42,500 bases of DNA from Chrysomallon squamiferum (GCA_012295275.1 CM022667.1:3604501-3647000); one strand, 5' to 3'. Counted from the first letter of the stretch, positions 21,770-33,920 are shown. Notes: generated by a model not told the origin, from the letters alone. Made by a program: numbers and translations.

Positions 21770-22023
21770 ATGTTGTCATTGTTATTGTTATTATTATTAT
21801 TATTACTGTTATTATTGTTTTTATTATTACTATTATGTTGTTATTATTATTATTACTATTGCTGTTATTATTATCATTATTATTATCATTATAATTATTA
21901 TTATTATTATTACTATTATTATCATTATTATATTAACATTATTTTATTAGTAGTAGTAGTATTATTATTATCATTATTATTATTATCATCATTATTATTA
22001 TATTATCATTATTATTATTATCA

Positions 22024-22054
<31 letters not shown>

Positions 22055-22110
22055 TATTATATTATCATTATTACATTATTATTATTATTGATAATCATGG
22101 TAATTAGTAA
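21770..22110. repeat. (TTA)n imperfect triplet tract
   Basis: Over 300 bases of ATT/TTA triplets with scattered C and G substitutions. It explains the 145-codon plus-strand frame of L and Y. Confidence 0.95.
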
Positions 22111-22199
22111 TAACAGAAAGATATTATTTTTATCTCTTTTTATTTTCTTAATACTATGTTGTTGTTTTTTTGTTTGTACTTTATTCATTTCATAATTCT

Positions 22200-22440
22200 T
22201 TCTCTTCAGCTACTGTCACATCTGTTAATTTTCATTTTTGAACTAATTTCCACATCTGTGTCTTCAGTGTTTCCAATTGCATTTTCAAACCCTTCTATGT
22301 ATACACGCACTGTAAGAAATTCTGTAATGGCCTTTAAGTACACCCTATCAATGTAATCATTTCGGACAAAATTAGATTTCTCAAGAGCCAAGATAAATAT
22401 TAGGAATATAAATTCCTTCTCAAACATGCACTGGTGTTCT
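22200..22440. other. Non-repetitive island with an unrecognised 73-codon minus-strand frame
   Basis: Balanced sequence between an ATT tract and a GATGAT-rich stretch. The minus strand is open from 22427 to 22206 with a protein-like composition (DRVYLKAITEFLTVRVYIEG), unlike the repeat translations around it. I recognise no family; it may be a decayed mobile-element fragment, a conserved element or chance. Confidence 0.25.
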
Positions 22441-22779
22441 TAAGGACAGAACTTGAAATGGTGATCATTCAAATGGTGAAATGGTTAAAAACAGAATGAT
22501 TAATATGATGATGAGGAGGATGATGATAAAATAAGTCAAAAATGATGATAACGTCGATGATGAAACTCTGACGATATTACAGTAAATGATGAAATGGAAG
22601 TAAAATTATTCATTATGAAATGAAGTCAAGACATAATGGTCATTCAGATGATGACTTTTTAGATGATGAAGTTAAATTATAATAGTGAATATAAAATAAA
22701 ATAATACGAAATGATTAAATTAATTAATTGACACCATTTTTATATAATTTAATATTTTTGGTGGGATTTTTAAAAATAA

Positions 22780-22818
<39 letters not shown>

Positions 22819-22979
22819 TCCTCACCATTTGAAATAAAATTATTTATATCCTTCAATCAATCTACAAGCATTTCCATTCTTCTACTGACCCAAATAATTA
22901 AGAAAATCTCAATATATATATATATATTTTTTTTTTTCAAATTTATAAAACTATAAAATTACAGCAATGAAACAAACTG

Positions 22980-22980
<1 letters not shown>
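22440..22980. other. ATGATGA-rich and AT-rich intron
   Basis: Degenerate TGATGATGAAA repeats at about 22480-22680, then an ATT run near 22783-22818 and AT-rich sequence. No gene seen. Confidence 0.5.
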
Positions 22981-22981
<1 letters not shown>

Positions 22982-23059
<78 letters not shown>

Positions 23060-23085
23060 TTTTTTTTTTTTTTTTTTTTTTTTTT
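22982..23085. repeat. (TC)37 microsatellite followed by a T run
   Basis: An uninterrupted TC run at 22982-23056 followed by a T homopolymer to about 23085. Confidence 0.95.
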
Positions 23086-23089
23086 CTTT

Positions 23090-24100
23090 GTTTCTGCTTC
23101 TGTTGAAAGGCAGCCACCAAACTGTTTAATTTTCTTTCTTACACACCTTTTATCTCGCTTTGGAATCCAACTTCAACTTGTTGCTTCACACCGTTAGAGA
23201 TTTCCTGCCTTCGGGCTCACCATTTCTGATGGGTGTGTGAGTCCTAGACTGTCTTCTGTCCCAGTTATATTTTTAATTTTTTTTTAATAGTGGAAGATGG
23301 TTAAAAAAAACACCACAACAACATATAATTAGAATTAACTTCGGAAAATGGTTAATGGGGGACAAATGTAAAATAGGAAAGTCATTGTGGTTTGAGATAA
23401 TCTTAAAGGTAATATGCATGGATTGTATTTTTTTTTTTTGTTATTCAAGAGCAAAGGTTGTTTGGAAGGTTTTGTTATCCAGCACATGTTGTAGCATTCA
23501 GGAATCTGTTTATGACATATTTGGGTTGTCTTCAGTTCGTATAAGAATATGAATATAAGAGTTATTTTATTATTTTATGAACTGGTTTAAGATAAAAAAG
23601 AGAGGGCTCACCAAAAGAGAGCATATCAGTAGCTGGAATCATGTAAAGGAATTTGTGTATTTTTAAAAGATAAAATTAGTTGTCAGAATTCACACATATA
23701 TACATACAAACATACATATGCATGCATGTACACACACACACACACACACATACATACATACATACATACATAAATACACACCTATATACATACATACACA
23801 CAAACACACAAACTTACACATGTACATATTATAGAGATATACATATAAAGGTGGACAGATACACAGTTACACATACAGACAAACAAACATATATCTAAAA
23901 TATTTATTAATAAAGAAATATATCAAATCAGTTTTTTTTATATATAAACAAACACATCACAAGACAGACAGATAGACAGCCATACATATGAAATATTTCT
24001 TCTTTTCTTTTTTTTTAAAAACATTCATCAAAATACAGATAGCCAAACACACCCTAACACATTTATTACAATCAATGTTTTTCTTCTTTTATTTATCTGC
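23090..24100. other. Mixed intron with ACAT microsatellites
   Basis: 23090-23680 is moderately complex without an exon-like frame. 23690-23890 is CA and ACAT microsatellite, followed by AT-rich sequence. Confidence 0.45.
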
Positions 24101-24260
24101 TGAACGAAAAAATGACAGCCAATTTGTTGGGATCATTATTACTGTGAGTGTGACTGACTTCTGAGATATTTTCTTTGTCCACTGGATTGATTCTGGCCCT
24201 CAGGCCAGTTGACCCCGGGTCAGAATGCACAGAGTGGACTGTGTGTAGTTGTGTACAAAG
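24100..24260. other. Short non-repetitive island
   Basis: About 160 balanced bases including TTCTGGCCCTCAGGCCAGTT, which contains the inverted pair CTGGCC/GGCCAG, and GACCCCGGGTCAGAATGC. No open frame. Confidence 0.25.
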
Positions 24261-24344
24261 TTATTTGTGGTGAACACCGATACATGAAGTTACTTGTTAA
24301 TCTCCATAAAAATACATTTGTTTGTGCTTGTCACTGTCCTGTGT

Positions 24345-24375
24345 TTTTGTGTGTGTGTGTATGTGTGTTCGTGCG

Positions 24376-24416
<41 letters not shown>

Positions 24417-24418
24417 GA
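24345..24418. repeat. (GT)n microsatellite
   Basis: GT run with a few C and T interruptions. Confidence 0.95.
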
Positions 24419-24499
24419 GAAGTCTGTGTATATGTGCACATGCATGGGGTCTGCATATATATTGTTGTTGATTTTTTTTGTGTGTGTTTTGATATGTGC

Positions 24500-24847
24500 A
24501 TAAGAGCCATTTTTTTTCATTTTATAAATATATATATATAAAATCTTTACAGTTTATTTCTATTATTATAAATTTACTATTTTTTTTATCATAACAATAG
24601 TTTTCATTATTAATATTCATTATTTATTTAAATTATTTTTTTTTTTTGGTTCATAATTTATTCATGGTAATGTAATATTTGTATACTTTCCACTCGCAGA
24701 TAATGAGCAGATGTTTGAATAGAGCAGTGATTTTTTTTAATTTATTTTTATTATTTCTTTTTATTTCTAATTATTTATTCAAAACTGCAGCAGAGTTTTC
24801 AAATATGTAAATATCACTTTCGTAATCACAGGACATTCAGCAGCCAT

Positions 24848-24882
<35 letters not shown>

Positions 24883-25036
24883 ATAATAATAATAATAATA
24901 AATGGACGTTTTAAAATACCTCCACTAGATTTTTAATTCACTGAACATTACAGGCGAACGTCTGCATGTTCTAATGTTCTTTTTAATAGAACTTGTATTT
25001 TGCAAAAGTATTTATACAGCCTGATTTTTAGTTTAA

Positions 25037-25073
<37 letters not shown>

Positions 25074-25080
25074 TATTAAA
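24500..25080. other. AT-rich intron with long A runs
   Basis: A homopolymers at 24852-24880 (followed by a TAA run to 24901) and 25038-25071, in otherwise AT-rich sequence. No gene seen. Confidence 0.6.
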
Positions 25081-25084
25081 AAGA

Positions 25085-25260
25085 AAATTTCCAATATGGC
25101 CGCCATTGAGGTGATCTGTGTGGGTCAGACGGCAAACAAATGAAAGCTGATAAACAGAACTGAAAGCATCTCATTAAAATATGCTCCTTTGCCTCATCAT
25201 AAAATTCCGCACCTCACTTCATAATGGCCGTCACGCTTCACCGGAAGAACATCAAAGCGA
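25085..25260. other. Candidate regulatory element with a YY1-like inverted repeat
   Basis: Non-repetitive, between A homopolymers. It holds CCAATATGGCCGCCATTGAG at 25091-25110 (ATGGC-C-GCCAT, matching the YY1 core GCCGCCAT), a second ATGGCCGTCAC at about 25224, and TCATTAAAATATG. Inferred only. Confidence 0.35.
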
Positions 25261-25261
25261 A

Positions 25262-25316
25262 GCCACACTTGGAAATAAAAAAGAATAAATGTAATAAATG
25301 TTTGCATGCTTGGCTG

Positions 25317-25347
<31 letters not shown>

Positions 25348-25533
25348 CATCGAGCGTTTAACTGAGGGGAGAAACAGAGGGAAGTTTTTTTATTTTTTAT
25401 TTTTATTTTATGTTTTTTTTTTGGTGAAATGATGAGGTACGTCATAGTTCTCTCTCGCTTTGCAGAATTAATAGGTTAATTTTTTCCTCCCCTGAATCTC
25501 CAAATTTTTTTATATTTTTTATTTTTATTTTTA

Positions 25534-25564
<31 letters not shown>

Positions 25565-26488
25565 ATTTTTTTTTTTTTTTTTTTTGTTAGAAGTCAAATT
25601 GAGGTTATCTTTAAAATACATGAAACTAAGACTTTGTTATTATTGTCAGGAGGCTTTGAGAGACGGAGGGGGGGGGTGTGGGGAAATTAAAAATAATCTC
25701 TTTCTCTGTGGGCTTTCTTCACACAGTCGTGTTTTTTGATAAGCACATTCCTTCGCTGATAGTTTCATATTTTTAATGTGCTGATTACTCATAACACTTT
25801 GTTAAGTGTTGCTTTCTTTGCTTCAGTAGTTTATTCATCGCTAATGGGTTCACTTGCTTGTTGTTTGTGTGTGTGTGAGTGTGTGTATATAAAAATAAAT
25901 GGACGAAAATGAATTCAGAAACGTTTTGATATACATCTAGGTAAATTTTACACCTGTATAGAAATTAGCCCCCCCTCCCCTCCCGACCCAAATAGAAGTT
26001 GTAAAATAAGCACATTAGAAGAGATATAATTATCGGTTTTTAAGAAATTCATGCAAAATTGTTCGAGTATATGATATATGTATATATATACATATATCCA
26101 GGTAGAGTCTACATCTGTAGAAATTAACTCAAAAAGTTGTAACATTAAAAAAAAAAAAAGAAGACAAAGTTAAAAGTTTATTGATTAAAAACTGATTGAA
26201 AATGTTTTAGGAAAACTTGTCAGTTTTTACAAGTTGTGGATAGCAAAAATGTTGTAATTTGTTTAATTTAATTTTTTGAGTAAAAAGGAAAAGAAAAGAA
26301 AAAACAAACAAACAAACAAACAAACAACAAAAACATATCTATTCTAACAACTTTGAACTTACACAAATACATAACCATGTCTACTTAAAAAACAAATAAT
26401 TACAAAAAACACCCTCTGCATTGTTACATTTGTTTAAATGACAATAGATATAATTTAAAAGCATAAATTACTGAAAATGTATTAAGAA

Positions 26489-26525
<37 letters not shown>

Positions 26526-26725
26526 GGTATGTTTCTATTTGTAATCAAGGTTTTTATTGCACTTCTACAGAAAACAATAAATATTGAGACTACAGTCAAT
26601 TCTTTTGAACAAATGATAAAATTAAAAAACAGAAAAATACATAAACGGAAAATATATAATTTAAACATATATGTTTGTGAAATAAAATAAAAAAATTAAG
26701 TGAAAAAAAACAACCCATGTGCACA
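25262..26725. other. AT-rich intron with homopolymers
   Basis: A runs at about 25317-25343 and 26491-26522, T runs near 25568-25585, an AAAC run near 26304-26330, a G-rich patch at 25664-25683, and short non-repetitive patches (25700-25860). No gene seen. Confidence 0.5.
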
Positions 26726-26726
26726 T

Positions 26727-26727
<1 letters not shown>

Positions 26728-26801
<74 letters not shown>
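26728..26801. repeat. (AC)37 microsatellite
   Basis: Uninterrupted CA dinucleotide run of about 74 bases. Confidence 0.95.
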
Positions 26802-26802
<1 letters not shown>

Positions 26803-27099
26803 GTACCTCATTATGCAACAATAAATGTTTAACATTTTCTAATTTGATTTTAAGTAAAATGATAACTCGTTTAAAAAAGGAATTAAAAAAAACAGAACAG
26901 GAGTGAAAACATGTATCTCGCACATAAAATTTGACATGGTAGGAAATTAAATACAGCTGCTTTGCGTTTTTACCTCAATTCTTAGAAGAAAAAAAAAACT
27001 TTTGATCAGTTTTCTAAAAAAAAAAAATCCTATAAACAATAAACCTGCCTTCCTCTGCAGTAGTTTATTTATAGAACATTTATTATTATTTCTAAGCTA

Positions 27100-27345
27100 A
27101 TGATAGTAGTAGCAGTAGTAGTAGTAGTAGTAGTAATAGTCATAAAGGTTGAGGTAGAATGATAGTAATAACAGTAGTAGTAGAGCAGTAGTAGTAATCA
27201 TAATGGTAGTGGTAGAAATAGTAAGAACAGCAGTAGTAGTAGTTGTTGTTGTAGCAGTAGTAGTAACAATAGTAGTGATAGTTGTGGTAGTAATTGTAAC
27301 AGTAGCTGTAATAAAAATAATATTAGTAATAGTCAAAGTTAAAAG
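27100..27345. repeat. (TAG/TAA)n imperfect triplet tract
   Basis: About 240 bases of AGT/GTA-type triplets with substitutions; open on the minus strand as a Thr/Ile run. Confidence 0.9.
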
Positions 27346-27349
27346 TAAA

Positions 27350-28305
27350 ATAATAGCAGTAAATTAAAAAATTATGAAAAACAACAACAATAATAATAAC
27401 AGTAACAATAATATGAATATGAATATGAAATATGAATAAAAATAATTTTTAATAAATAAATCTAAATAAACAAATAAAAATAGTTAATAACATCAAGAGT
27501 TAATTGTGAGAAATTAAAGGTGGTTTTTAAAAAAAGAAATTAATAATTTCATTTACTTAACAATAGGACTGATTGCACACTGTATAAGGACACGTGTACT
27601 TGTATTCAGACTTCAGTGTTGTTTTCAGTGTTTGTATCAAATATTGAAGTTCTACATGTCATCAGCTCGTGGTGTGTGCTGTCCTGTTAACACACTAATT
27701 TGCACAAACCTGACACATGTAACAGTTTACTGAGATTTTGGGTCCACTATCAACAAGACAATTTTTTAAAATAAAAAAATTTAAATTTTTTGTGGCGGGT
27801 TTGTTTTTGCAGTATTTTATTTTTGTTAATTTATAAACTAAAAATAAAAGATAAAAAAAATAATGTAATCTTGATTTGGAATATATGTTTATTTATTTAT
27901 TTATTTGTAATAATTAGTATTACTGTTTAAAAAGTAAAGTAAATCATTTTTATTTTTTTATTTTTTTTTATTTTAGTTTTTACTTTTGTTTATTTTTTAT
28001 AGTTTATATTTTAGACACAAAAAATAATTAAGGATATTAGTGACAGCAAACATTTTTTTTAGAAATATTATTTACATTAAATTTGTTTTTATTTCATTCT
28101 TGTAATTTCTTTTTTATTATTATTATTTGAAAAACAAAATAATGTCCTTTTGAAATATTTAAATAATTTTTTTTTAAACTATGTTCATTTGTTTGTCTGT
28201 CTGTCTGTTTGTCATTTTCTCTGAGTCTTTTATCTCAGAGACCTAGTAACATAATTTACAAAAGTTTTATATTTAATTTAATAATAATATTCCTTTTTCT
28301 GCCCA
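27350..28305. other. AT-rich intron
   Basis: AAT-rich and T-rich with a moderately complex patch at 27570-27770 and a TGTC run near 28193-28213. No gene seen. Confidence 0.5.
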
Positions 28306-28309
28306 GCTT

Positions 28310-28450
28310 CGATGGAAGTCTATTCTTGTGTTCTGTGATTAAGGTAAAACAGCTGGATTAAGTTAATTCATAATTAATCTGAAAGGTCACCTTAACCTAT
28401 TACATCCAACCTAATTATTAAGCCTTATTAAGAGCTCATTGATTTTAAGA
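28310..28450. other. Candidate regulatory island with TAAT and GGATTA cores
   Basis: About 140 non-repetitive bases including GCTGGATTAAGTTAATTCAT, AATTAATCTGAAAGGTCACC and CCTAATTATTAAGCC. This is a dense set of homeodomain-type sites plus a nuclear receptor half-site. Inferred only. Confidence 0.35.
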
Positions 28451-28582
28451 AAATAATAATAATGTTTAATATTCTTTTTTAATTATTCGTATTGAGGATA
28501 TTTTGCCTGTTTTTCTTACTAATTTTTTGTTATTATTATTATTTTATTTAGTGTTTATGTTGTGTGTTAATATATATAATTA

Positions 28583-28628
<46 letters not shown>

Positions 28629-29585
28629 ATATTTTTTGTTTTATGGCTCTTTTTGTTAATATTATTTTCTGGAATTATCTGTTATATTTCTTCCACTTAA
28701 TTTGCTACCTGACTTTAAGTTTTAGAAAAGTTTTATATTTATTTATCCCCTTTTAAGTATAAAATAAATGCTGAGCAGTAATTTCAAAAATAAAAGTGCA
28801 AAGAGAGAGCTTGTTACAAAAAGTTTTGAGAAAAGCTCTTCCAAACACAACAAGGCTTGAAGAAATCCTCAAGAAAACAAAAAAGAAAACAAAGGTTTTG
28901 TAGATTTGATTTTTCTTAAAAAGGATAAATAAAAAAAATAAAAAATAAAAAAATAAAAAATAATAATAATAAAAATATATAAATAAATAAAAATAATAAT
29001 AATACAATAAAAAAAACAAAAAAAACTATAATTTAAAAAATAAATAATAATACTAAAATAAAATAAATTAATAAAATAAAATAATAAAATAAAAAAAAAA
29101 AATAAAATAGAATAAAATAATAAAGTAATAAAATAAAAAAAACACAAAAAACCACCAAAACAAACAATTTAAAAATTAATCCATCATGGGTTTGCCACGT
29201 ACACACAAAAACTGAGAAAAGTTGGAGTAAAATCGTGAGACAAAGACAAAAAAAGAAAAAAGTTTGTTTGAAGATCATTTCAGCTTATACCTCCTTCCCC
29301 TCCCCTTTCCCAAACACAAGTCCAACACCAATGAACAAAAAAAAACAAAAAATGTCTCCCCAAAACAATAAAGAAACTCAGTGTAAACAAAGATGGCTAT
29401 TCAAAAAAAGCCAAAAGAGAGTGATAAAATAAAATAAAAAAAAAAAGTAAAAAACTAAGAAGAAGAAATAAAAAGAAGAAAAGAAAAGAAATTTGGAAGA
29501 AGAAAGAAAAGAAACTTTATTTGAAAAGGCAGCCACTGAGCAGAAGAAAGGACAACTTTGTGTCAAATTTCTTAAATCAATTCTG
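28450..29585. other. AT- and A-rich low-complexity intron
   Basis: A (TA)n run at about 28570-28625, then AAATAAT-rich sequence to about 29160 and AGAAG-rich sequence at 29440-29520. Minus-strand F/Y/I open frames are low complexity. Confidence 0.6.
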
Positions 29586-29589
29586 CGGG

Positions 29590-29750
29590 GCGGTGAAAAG
29601 CTCATTATGGGTGCCTGATATGAGCTATTGAGAGAGGTCATCTTTTTCTTTTAACGCAGTGCCCTATCGCCCATAGCAACGAAGAGCTGCTTTGTTTAAC
29701 TTCATGTGGTGATATATTTAACTGAAAGGTTTCACTTCTCTTATTTTCTT

Positions 29751-29781
<31 letters not shown>

Positions 29782-30180
29782 TCTATTCATATTCTAATCT
29801 GGTGTCCCTCGTAGATAGCACATTTATGAGTTTATCTGTAGATGAATTGCTTACCTTTAGTGACTCATTGCTTTTGATTGGGGACTGGATTTTAGGCTGA
29901 CATAGACAATGACACCTTATGAATCTGTGGGAACAAATTACATTACTTTTTATCCGCGCTACTTGCAATAAATAGAATATTTTTGACAGTCTTTTTAAGA
30001 AACAACAGTGGTGAGGCTATAATTGAATTTACATAGCACACAGAAAGTGACCTGATCCAACAACTAACAATAAGCCATTTAGCGGGCAAAATAAGTCGAG
30101 TTTAAGGTGTGTCTTATCGAGGACTGTAAATTAAAATAAGTAAGCGGTATCAGTTTTGTAATGAGGGAATGCAGGATCAC
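29590..30180. other. Candidate conserved non-coding element
   Basis: Two non-repetitive blocks (29580-29740 and 29795-30180) split by a T run. They include GGGCGGTGAAAAGCTCATTA, CGCCCATAGCAACGAAGAGC, TCCGCGCTACTTGCAATAAA and CCATTTAGCGGGCAAAATAA. CCATAGCAAC resembles an RFX half-site. No convincing open frame. Confidence 0.35.
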
Positions 30181-30221
30181 CACGTTAATGAAGACACCTC
30201 CATTGGTAAGCTTACTTACAC

Positions 30222-30565
30222 CATCTACTACTACTACTACTACTACTACTACTGCTACGTACTAAAACCCAGTCTTCTGTTTTTCTTCTTCTTCTTCTTC
30301 GTTGTCTTCTTCTTCTCTTTCTCTGCTCACATTTGAGTGACAGTTTTGCTTCGGGTTTTCGGTTACCCTCCGTTAACACCAGTACGACATCTTGCGATAA
30401 GAGTTCGTAGGCTTGTGTGTTCGTTTGCGTGACAGGTTCGTCACACTTGTAGCAACAACCACGGCCACCACCACCACCACCACCTCCGCCGTAGTTGTTG
30501 TTGTTGTTGTCGTCGTCGTCATTGTTGTTGTTGTTGTGGTGGTTGTAGTGGTGGTTGCTGCTACC
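30222..30565. repeat. Mosaic of triplet repeats
   Basis: Successive CTA, CTT, CAC, GTT, GTC, GTT and GTG triplet runs within 340 bases, separated by short unique sequence at 30315-30465. Open on both strands because of the triplets; not coding. Confidence 0.8.
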
Positions 30566-31030
30566 GTAGTAGTCATGGTTCTTCACTCGGGGGGATTTAA
30601 GTTGTGTTTGTGTCGGCTTTCCCCCCTCGGGGTGGAGGGAGGGTTTAAACGGGTGGTTTGGGGGGAGTAGAAATGAGAGGAGAAGGTTGTGCTGTTAATA
30701 AAGTGACTGGTTGAAGTAGCTGCAGGTCATTGTGTGTTTGATCTCGGCCAACTCGGTTTATCTTTAGCTGTAAGCTTACACAACTGCCCTGCTTCGTGGC
30801 TGCCATATTGTTGTTGTTATTATTGTTGTAAGACGGTTCCTTCTGCTGCTTGAATTAAAATAACAAGAGTCTTGATCCGTACTTTTTTTTTAATCTGTTT
30901 TGTTCCTTTTTCGTCTTAAATCAGTTTGTCTTAATCTGTGTTTTTTTTTTTTTTTTTGTTTTATTCCTTGATTCAAGATTCTTTTTAATAATAAAGAATA
31001 AACTGTAGTTCATTTTGTTCTTAATTCAGT
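30565..31030. other. Mixed intron sequence
   Basis: G-rich patch at 30580-30680, moderately complex sequence to 30860, then T-rich. No gene seen. Confidence 0.4.
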
Positions 31031-31110
31031 TTTTATTTTTTATTAATTATTCAGTCATTTTATTATTATTGTTGTTTTTTGTTTTTTAATTCTTATTTTT
31101 TAATTAATTA

Positions 31111-31142
<32 letters not shown>

Positions 31143-31330
31143 TTTTTTTATTCTTATTTTTATTAATTATTCAGTCATTTTATTATTATTATTATTTTTT
31201 TAAATATCTTGTTTTTATTAATTATTCAGTCATTTTATTATTATTATTATTTTTTAAATTCTTGTTTTTATTAATTATTCAGTCATTTTATTATTATTAT
31301 TATTATTATTATTTTATTTTTATTTCTGTC
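31030..31330. repeat. Tandem repeat, 52-60 bp units with ATT triplets
   Basis: TATTAATTATTCAGTCATTT followed by ATT runs, starting at 31041, 31161, 31217 and 31269, with a diverged copy at about 31090-31140. Confidence 0.9.
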
Positions 31331-31439
31331 TGTTTTATTACTCTTTATTCAGTGATTACTTAATTCTTTATTTTCGTGTCTTTTTATTTATTTTTATTTT
31401 TGTTTTCTTTTTCTTTTTATTCGTTCTTTTATTCGGTGC

Positions 31440-31700
31440 TGTTTAGATAAAGTAAATTGTTGTTTTGTCGTACAAGATATGTGAGTAGATATATCTGTGA
31501 CCCACTGACTACGTGGTTCTGTGTAGGGATTAGAGACAGACCTGCTGTAAACGAATACCTGGTAGGTAAATAAAACACTTTATTGATGATATGGTATTGA
31601 TTAGTTTTTCCAGTTAAGCCAAGGTGTCGAAAGATGAGATCAGATGTAGGGATACAGCTGATGTTCAGTTTGTTTACTTTGTTTTTTTCTGTCACCTTTC
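31440..31700. other. Non-repetitive island with an unrecognised minus-strand frame
   Basis: About 260 balanced bases including TGACCCACTGACTACGTGGT and GTTAAGCCAAGGTGTCGAAA. The minus strand is open for 93 codons without low complexity, but I recognise no domain; it may be a conserved non-coding element. Confidence 0.3.
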
Positions 31701-31938
31701 TGCACCTCATTCTGTTTTTTTAACTTTGTAATCTTATTTATTTTTTTTTTTTTTTTTCATTTGTATATTTATTTGTTTGTTTTTTTAACTTCTTATAAAA
31801 GGTTAAGGGTTATAAATTCCAGGTACTATCATGTTTTTATACCCCATTTTTTTTTTTTAAAGATATCTTATTTATTTGTTGTTGTTTTTTGTTTGTTTTG
31901 TTATCTATTTGTATATAAAGATTATAATGTCTAGGGTC

Positions 31939-31939
31939 T

Positions 31940-32004
<65 letters not shown>

Positions 32005-32038
32005 TATTATTATTATTATTATTATTATTTTATTTTAT
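31939..32038. repeat. (ATT)n microsatellite
   Basis: About 30 ATT units with one or two interruptions. Confidence 0.95.
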
Positions 32039-32039
32039 T

Positions 32040-32375
32040 TATATATACACCTTTTTTTTTTTTTGTTCTTTTAAATCATTGTTGTTTGTTAATTTCTCCA
32101 CATATATGTTTATCTGACCATCTGTGACATTGATAAAACTTACTTCTGTACTTATCAAAGAAATCAGAATATAAATAACTCAGTTACTTTGTACAAAAAC
32201 CTCGTTATCAAGGTTATATTTATTTATTTTAAATTTTTAGAATTATAATGATTAATTAGAATTGTATACTATCTGAGAAATCTTCTTTTTCTTTTTTATC
32301 TTGTATTATAAAACATGCCTATGAGTTTCTAACAAAATTAAATATTTTTATATGTGTTCAGAATTATCTATGAAT

Positions 32376-32415
<40 letters not shown>

Positions 32416-32447
32416 ATGCATGAATTCATGTCTATTTATGTGCACAA

Positions 32448-32490
<43 letters not shown>

Positions 32491-32735
32491 TTATATATGT
32501 GTAAACATGAATGTATGTGTTTGAGAATGCATGTATGTGCATGTTTTCATTTCTGATCATATGTGGGGTGGGTTTTTTTTAATTTAATATCTGTTTATAT
32601 AAAACCTCATAGACTTGCATTTAACGCATGTGCATTCATGTAAATCTGAATTAATATTTGTGAGTGTTTACTATGTGTCTAATAAGAAGCAGCACACTAT
32701 GTTAATATTCATTACAAAAAAAAAAAAAAAATACA
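32040..32735. other. AT-rich intron with two GT runs
   Basis: GT runs at about 32377-32414 and 32450-32488 separated by GCATGCATGAATTCATG. AT-rich otherwise, with an A run near 32716-32730. No gene seen. Confidence 0.6.
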
Positions 32736-32739
32736 CAAA

Positions 32740-32930
32740 TGAGTGCATTCTGTTTACAAAGACGGAGTTTTCTCTAAATCGGAGTTACAAACAGATGGAG
32801 AAGTTTTTGCTGATCCACTGCTCAAATTTGTTCTACGCTTTTTCTCACCGAAAAGCCACGTGGATTTATAAAAAGATATGTAACATCGTTGATATTATTT
32901 CAAGGAAATCGGGATTAATACCAAGGAAAA
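32740..32930. other. Non-repetitive island
   Basis: About 190 bases with CTGTTTACAAAGACGGAG (a forkhead-like TGTTTAC) and AAAAGCCACGTGGATTTA (E-box CACGTG). The plus-strand open frame through it has no recognisable domain. Confidence 0.3.
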
Positions 32931-32934
32931 TAGG

Positions 32935-32995
32935 ATAAGCTGAAAAATGTTTTACGCAAAGAATCATTTTTAAACACACACACACCAAGAAATAT

Positions 32996-33031
<36 letters not shown>

Positions 33032-33700
33032 GGAGATGAATAAGAAGAAAAATAGGAAGAATTTAAAAAAAAAAAAAAGATGAGATTAATCTTAAGTCAG
33101 AATAAATAATGCGGCAGGGTGTAAAATGAGAAGGTATTTCTGTGGCTGGAATCCATGTTTACTTTATCAGCACATTATTCGCTTTGTTTGGCTCGTCCTC
33201 AAGGTAAGCAACATAACAAAAATGTACAAGTTTATATTCCTGCGAGAGGAGAGGAGAGGAGAGGAGGGTAGGGGGGTTGCTGAGTGCGTTGACAGGTCTG
33301 GTGAAATTTGCTCCGAACAAACACGGTGTTGATCCGCTAAGGAAATCTGGATGAGCCTCTTGTCGCAAAGCCAGGGCGGTAATCCGTCTGTCTTTGGACG
33401 AATACCTGGCTATCTACCTGCGGAAACAAAGACGTCACCTTTAAACGAGGGGGGAAAAAAAAAGTTACTACAAAGTTTGGACCTCGAAATCCTTGATCAT
33501 ACAGACAGACTAACAGACAGGTGATAATCAACTCAAATGTTAATCAGGATGTGTTTTTTTTTTTAAAAAAAAAAAAAAAAAAACAAATAGTTTTAAAAAT
33601 AAATCTGTGAAGTTATAGACAAACAGACTTTACACACAGGTGATATGTTAAAATTAGAGTTTATTTTTGAAAAAAAAAAATACAAATTTTTGAAAAATAA
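32935..33700. other. A-rich and mixed intron sequence
   Basis: A runs at 33000-33029, 33066-33078 and 33565-33583; a GAGGA pentanucleotide run at about 33244-33267; more complex sequence at 33125-33220 and 33290-33500. No gene seen. Confidence 0.45.
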
Positions 33701-33920
33701 ATCTGAAAATGCAGAGACATGATGTTATGAACTGGCCTGCAACTTGTTTCAATTTCCCATTCCAAACAGTCTCTCTTTCACGCATCTCGAATTGTCAGGC
33801 CAGATTTGAGTTCATTAGCGCAGATTATTTATTTTACCCGTGTTCCTCCACTTTGTGTTATTGTTGCTACAGCTGTGTTGTAACAATGCATAAAAAATCT
33901 TTAACTGAAAAACAAACATG
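33700..33920. other. Candidate conserved non-coding element
   Basis: About 220 non-repetitive bases including TGCAACTTGTTTCAATTTCC, CGAATTGTCAGGCCAGATTT and TCATTAGCGCAGATTATTTA. A 78-codon plus-strand frame crosses it without recognisable motifs. Confidence 0.3.

Noticed and set aside
21758-22195. 145-codon plus-strand open frame
   Set aside because: Translation of an imperfect TTA triplet tract.
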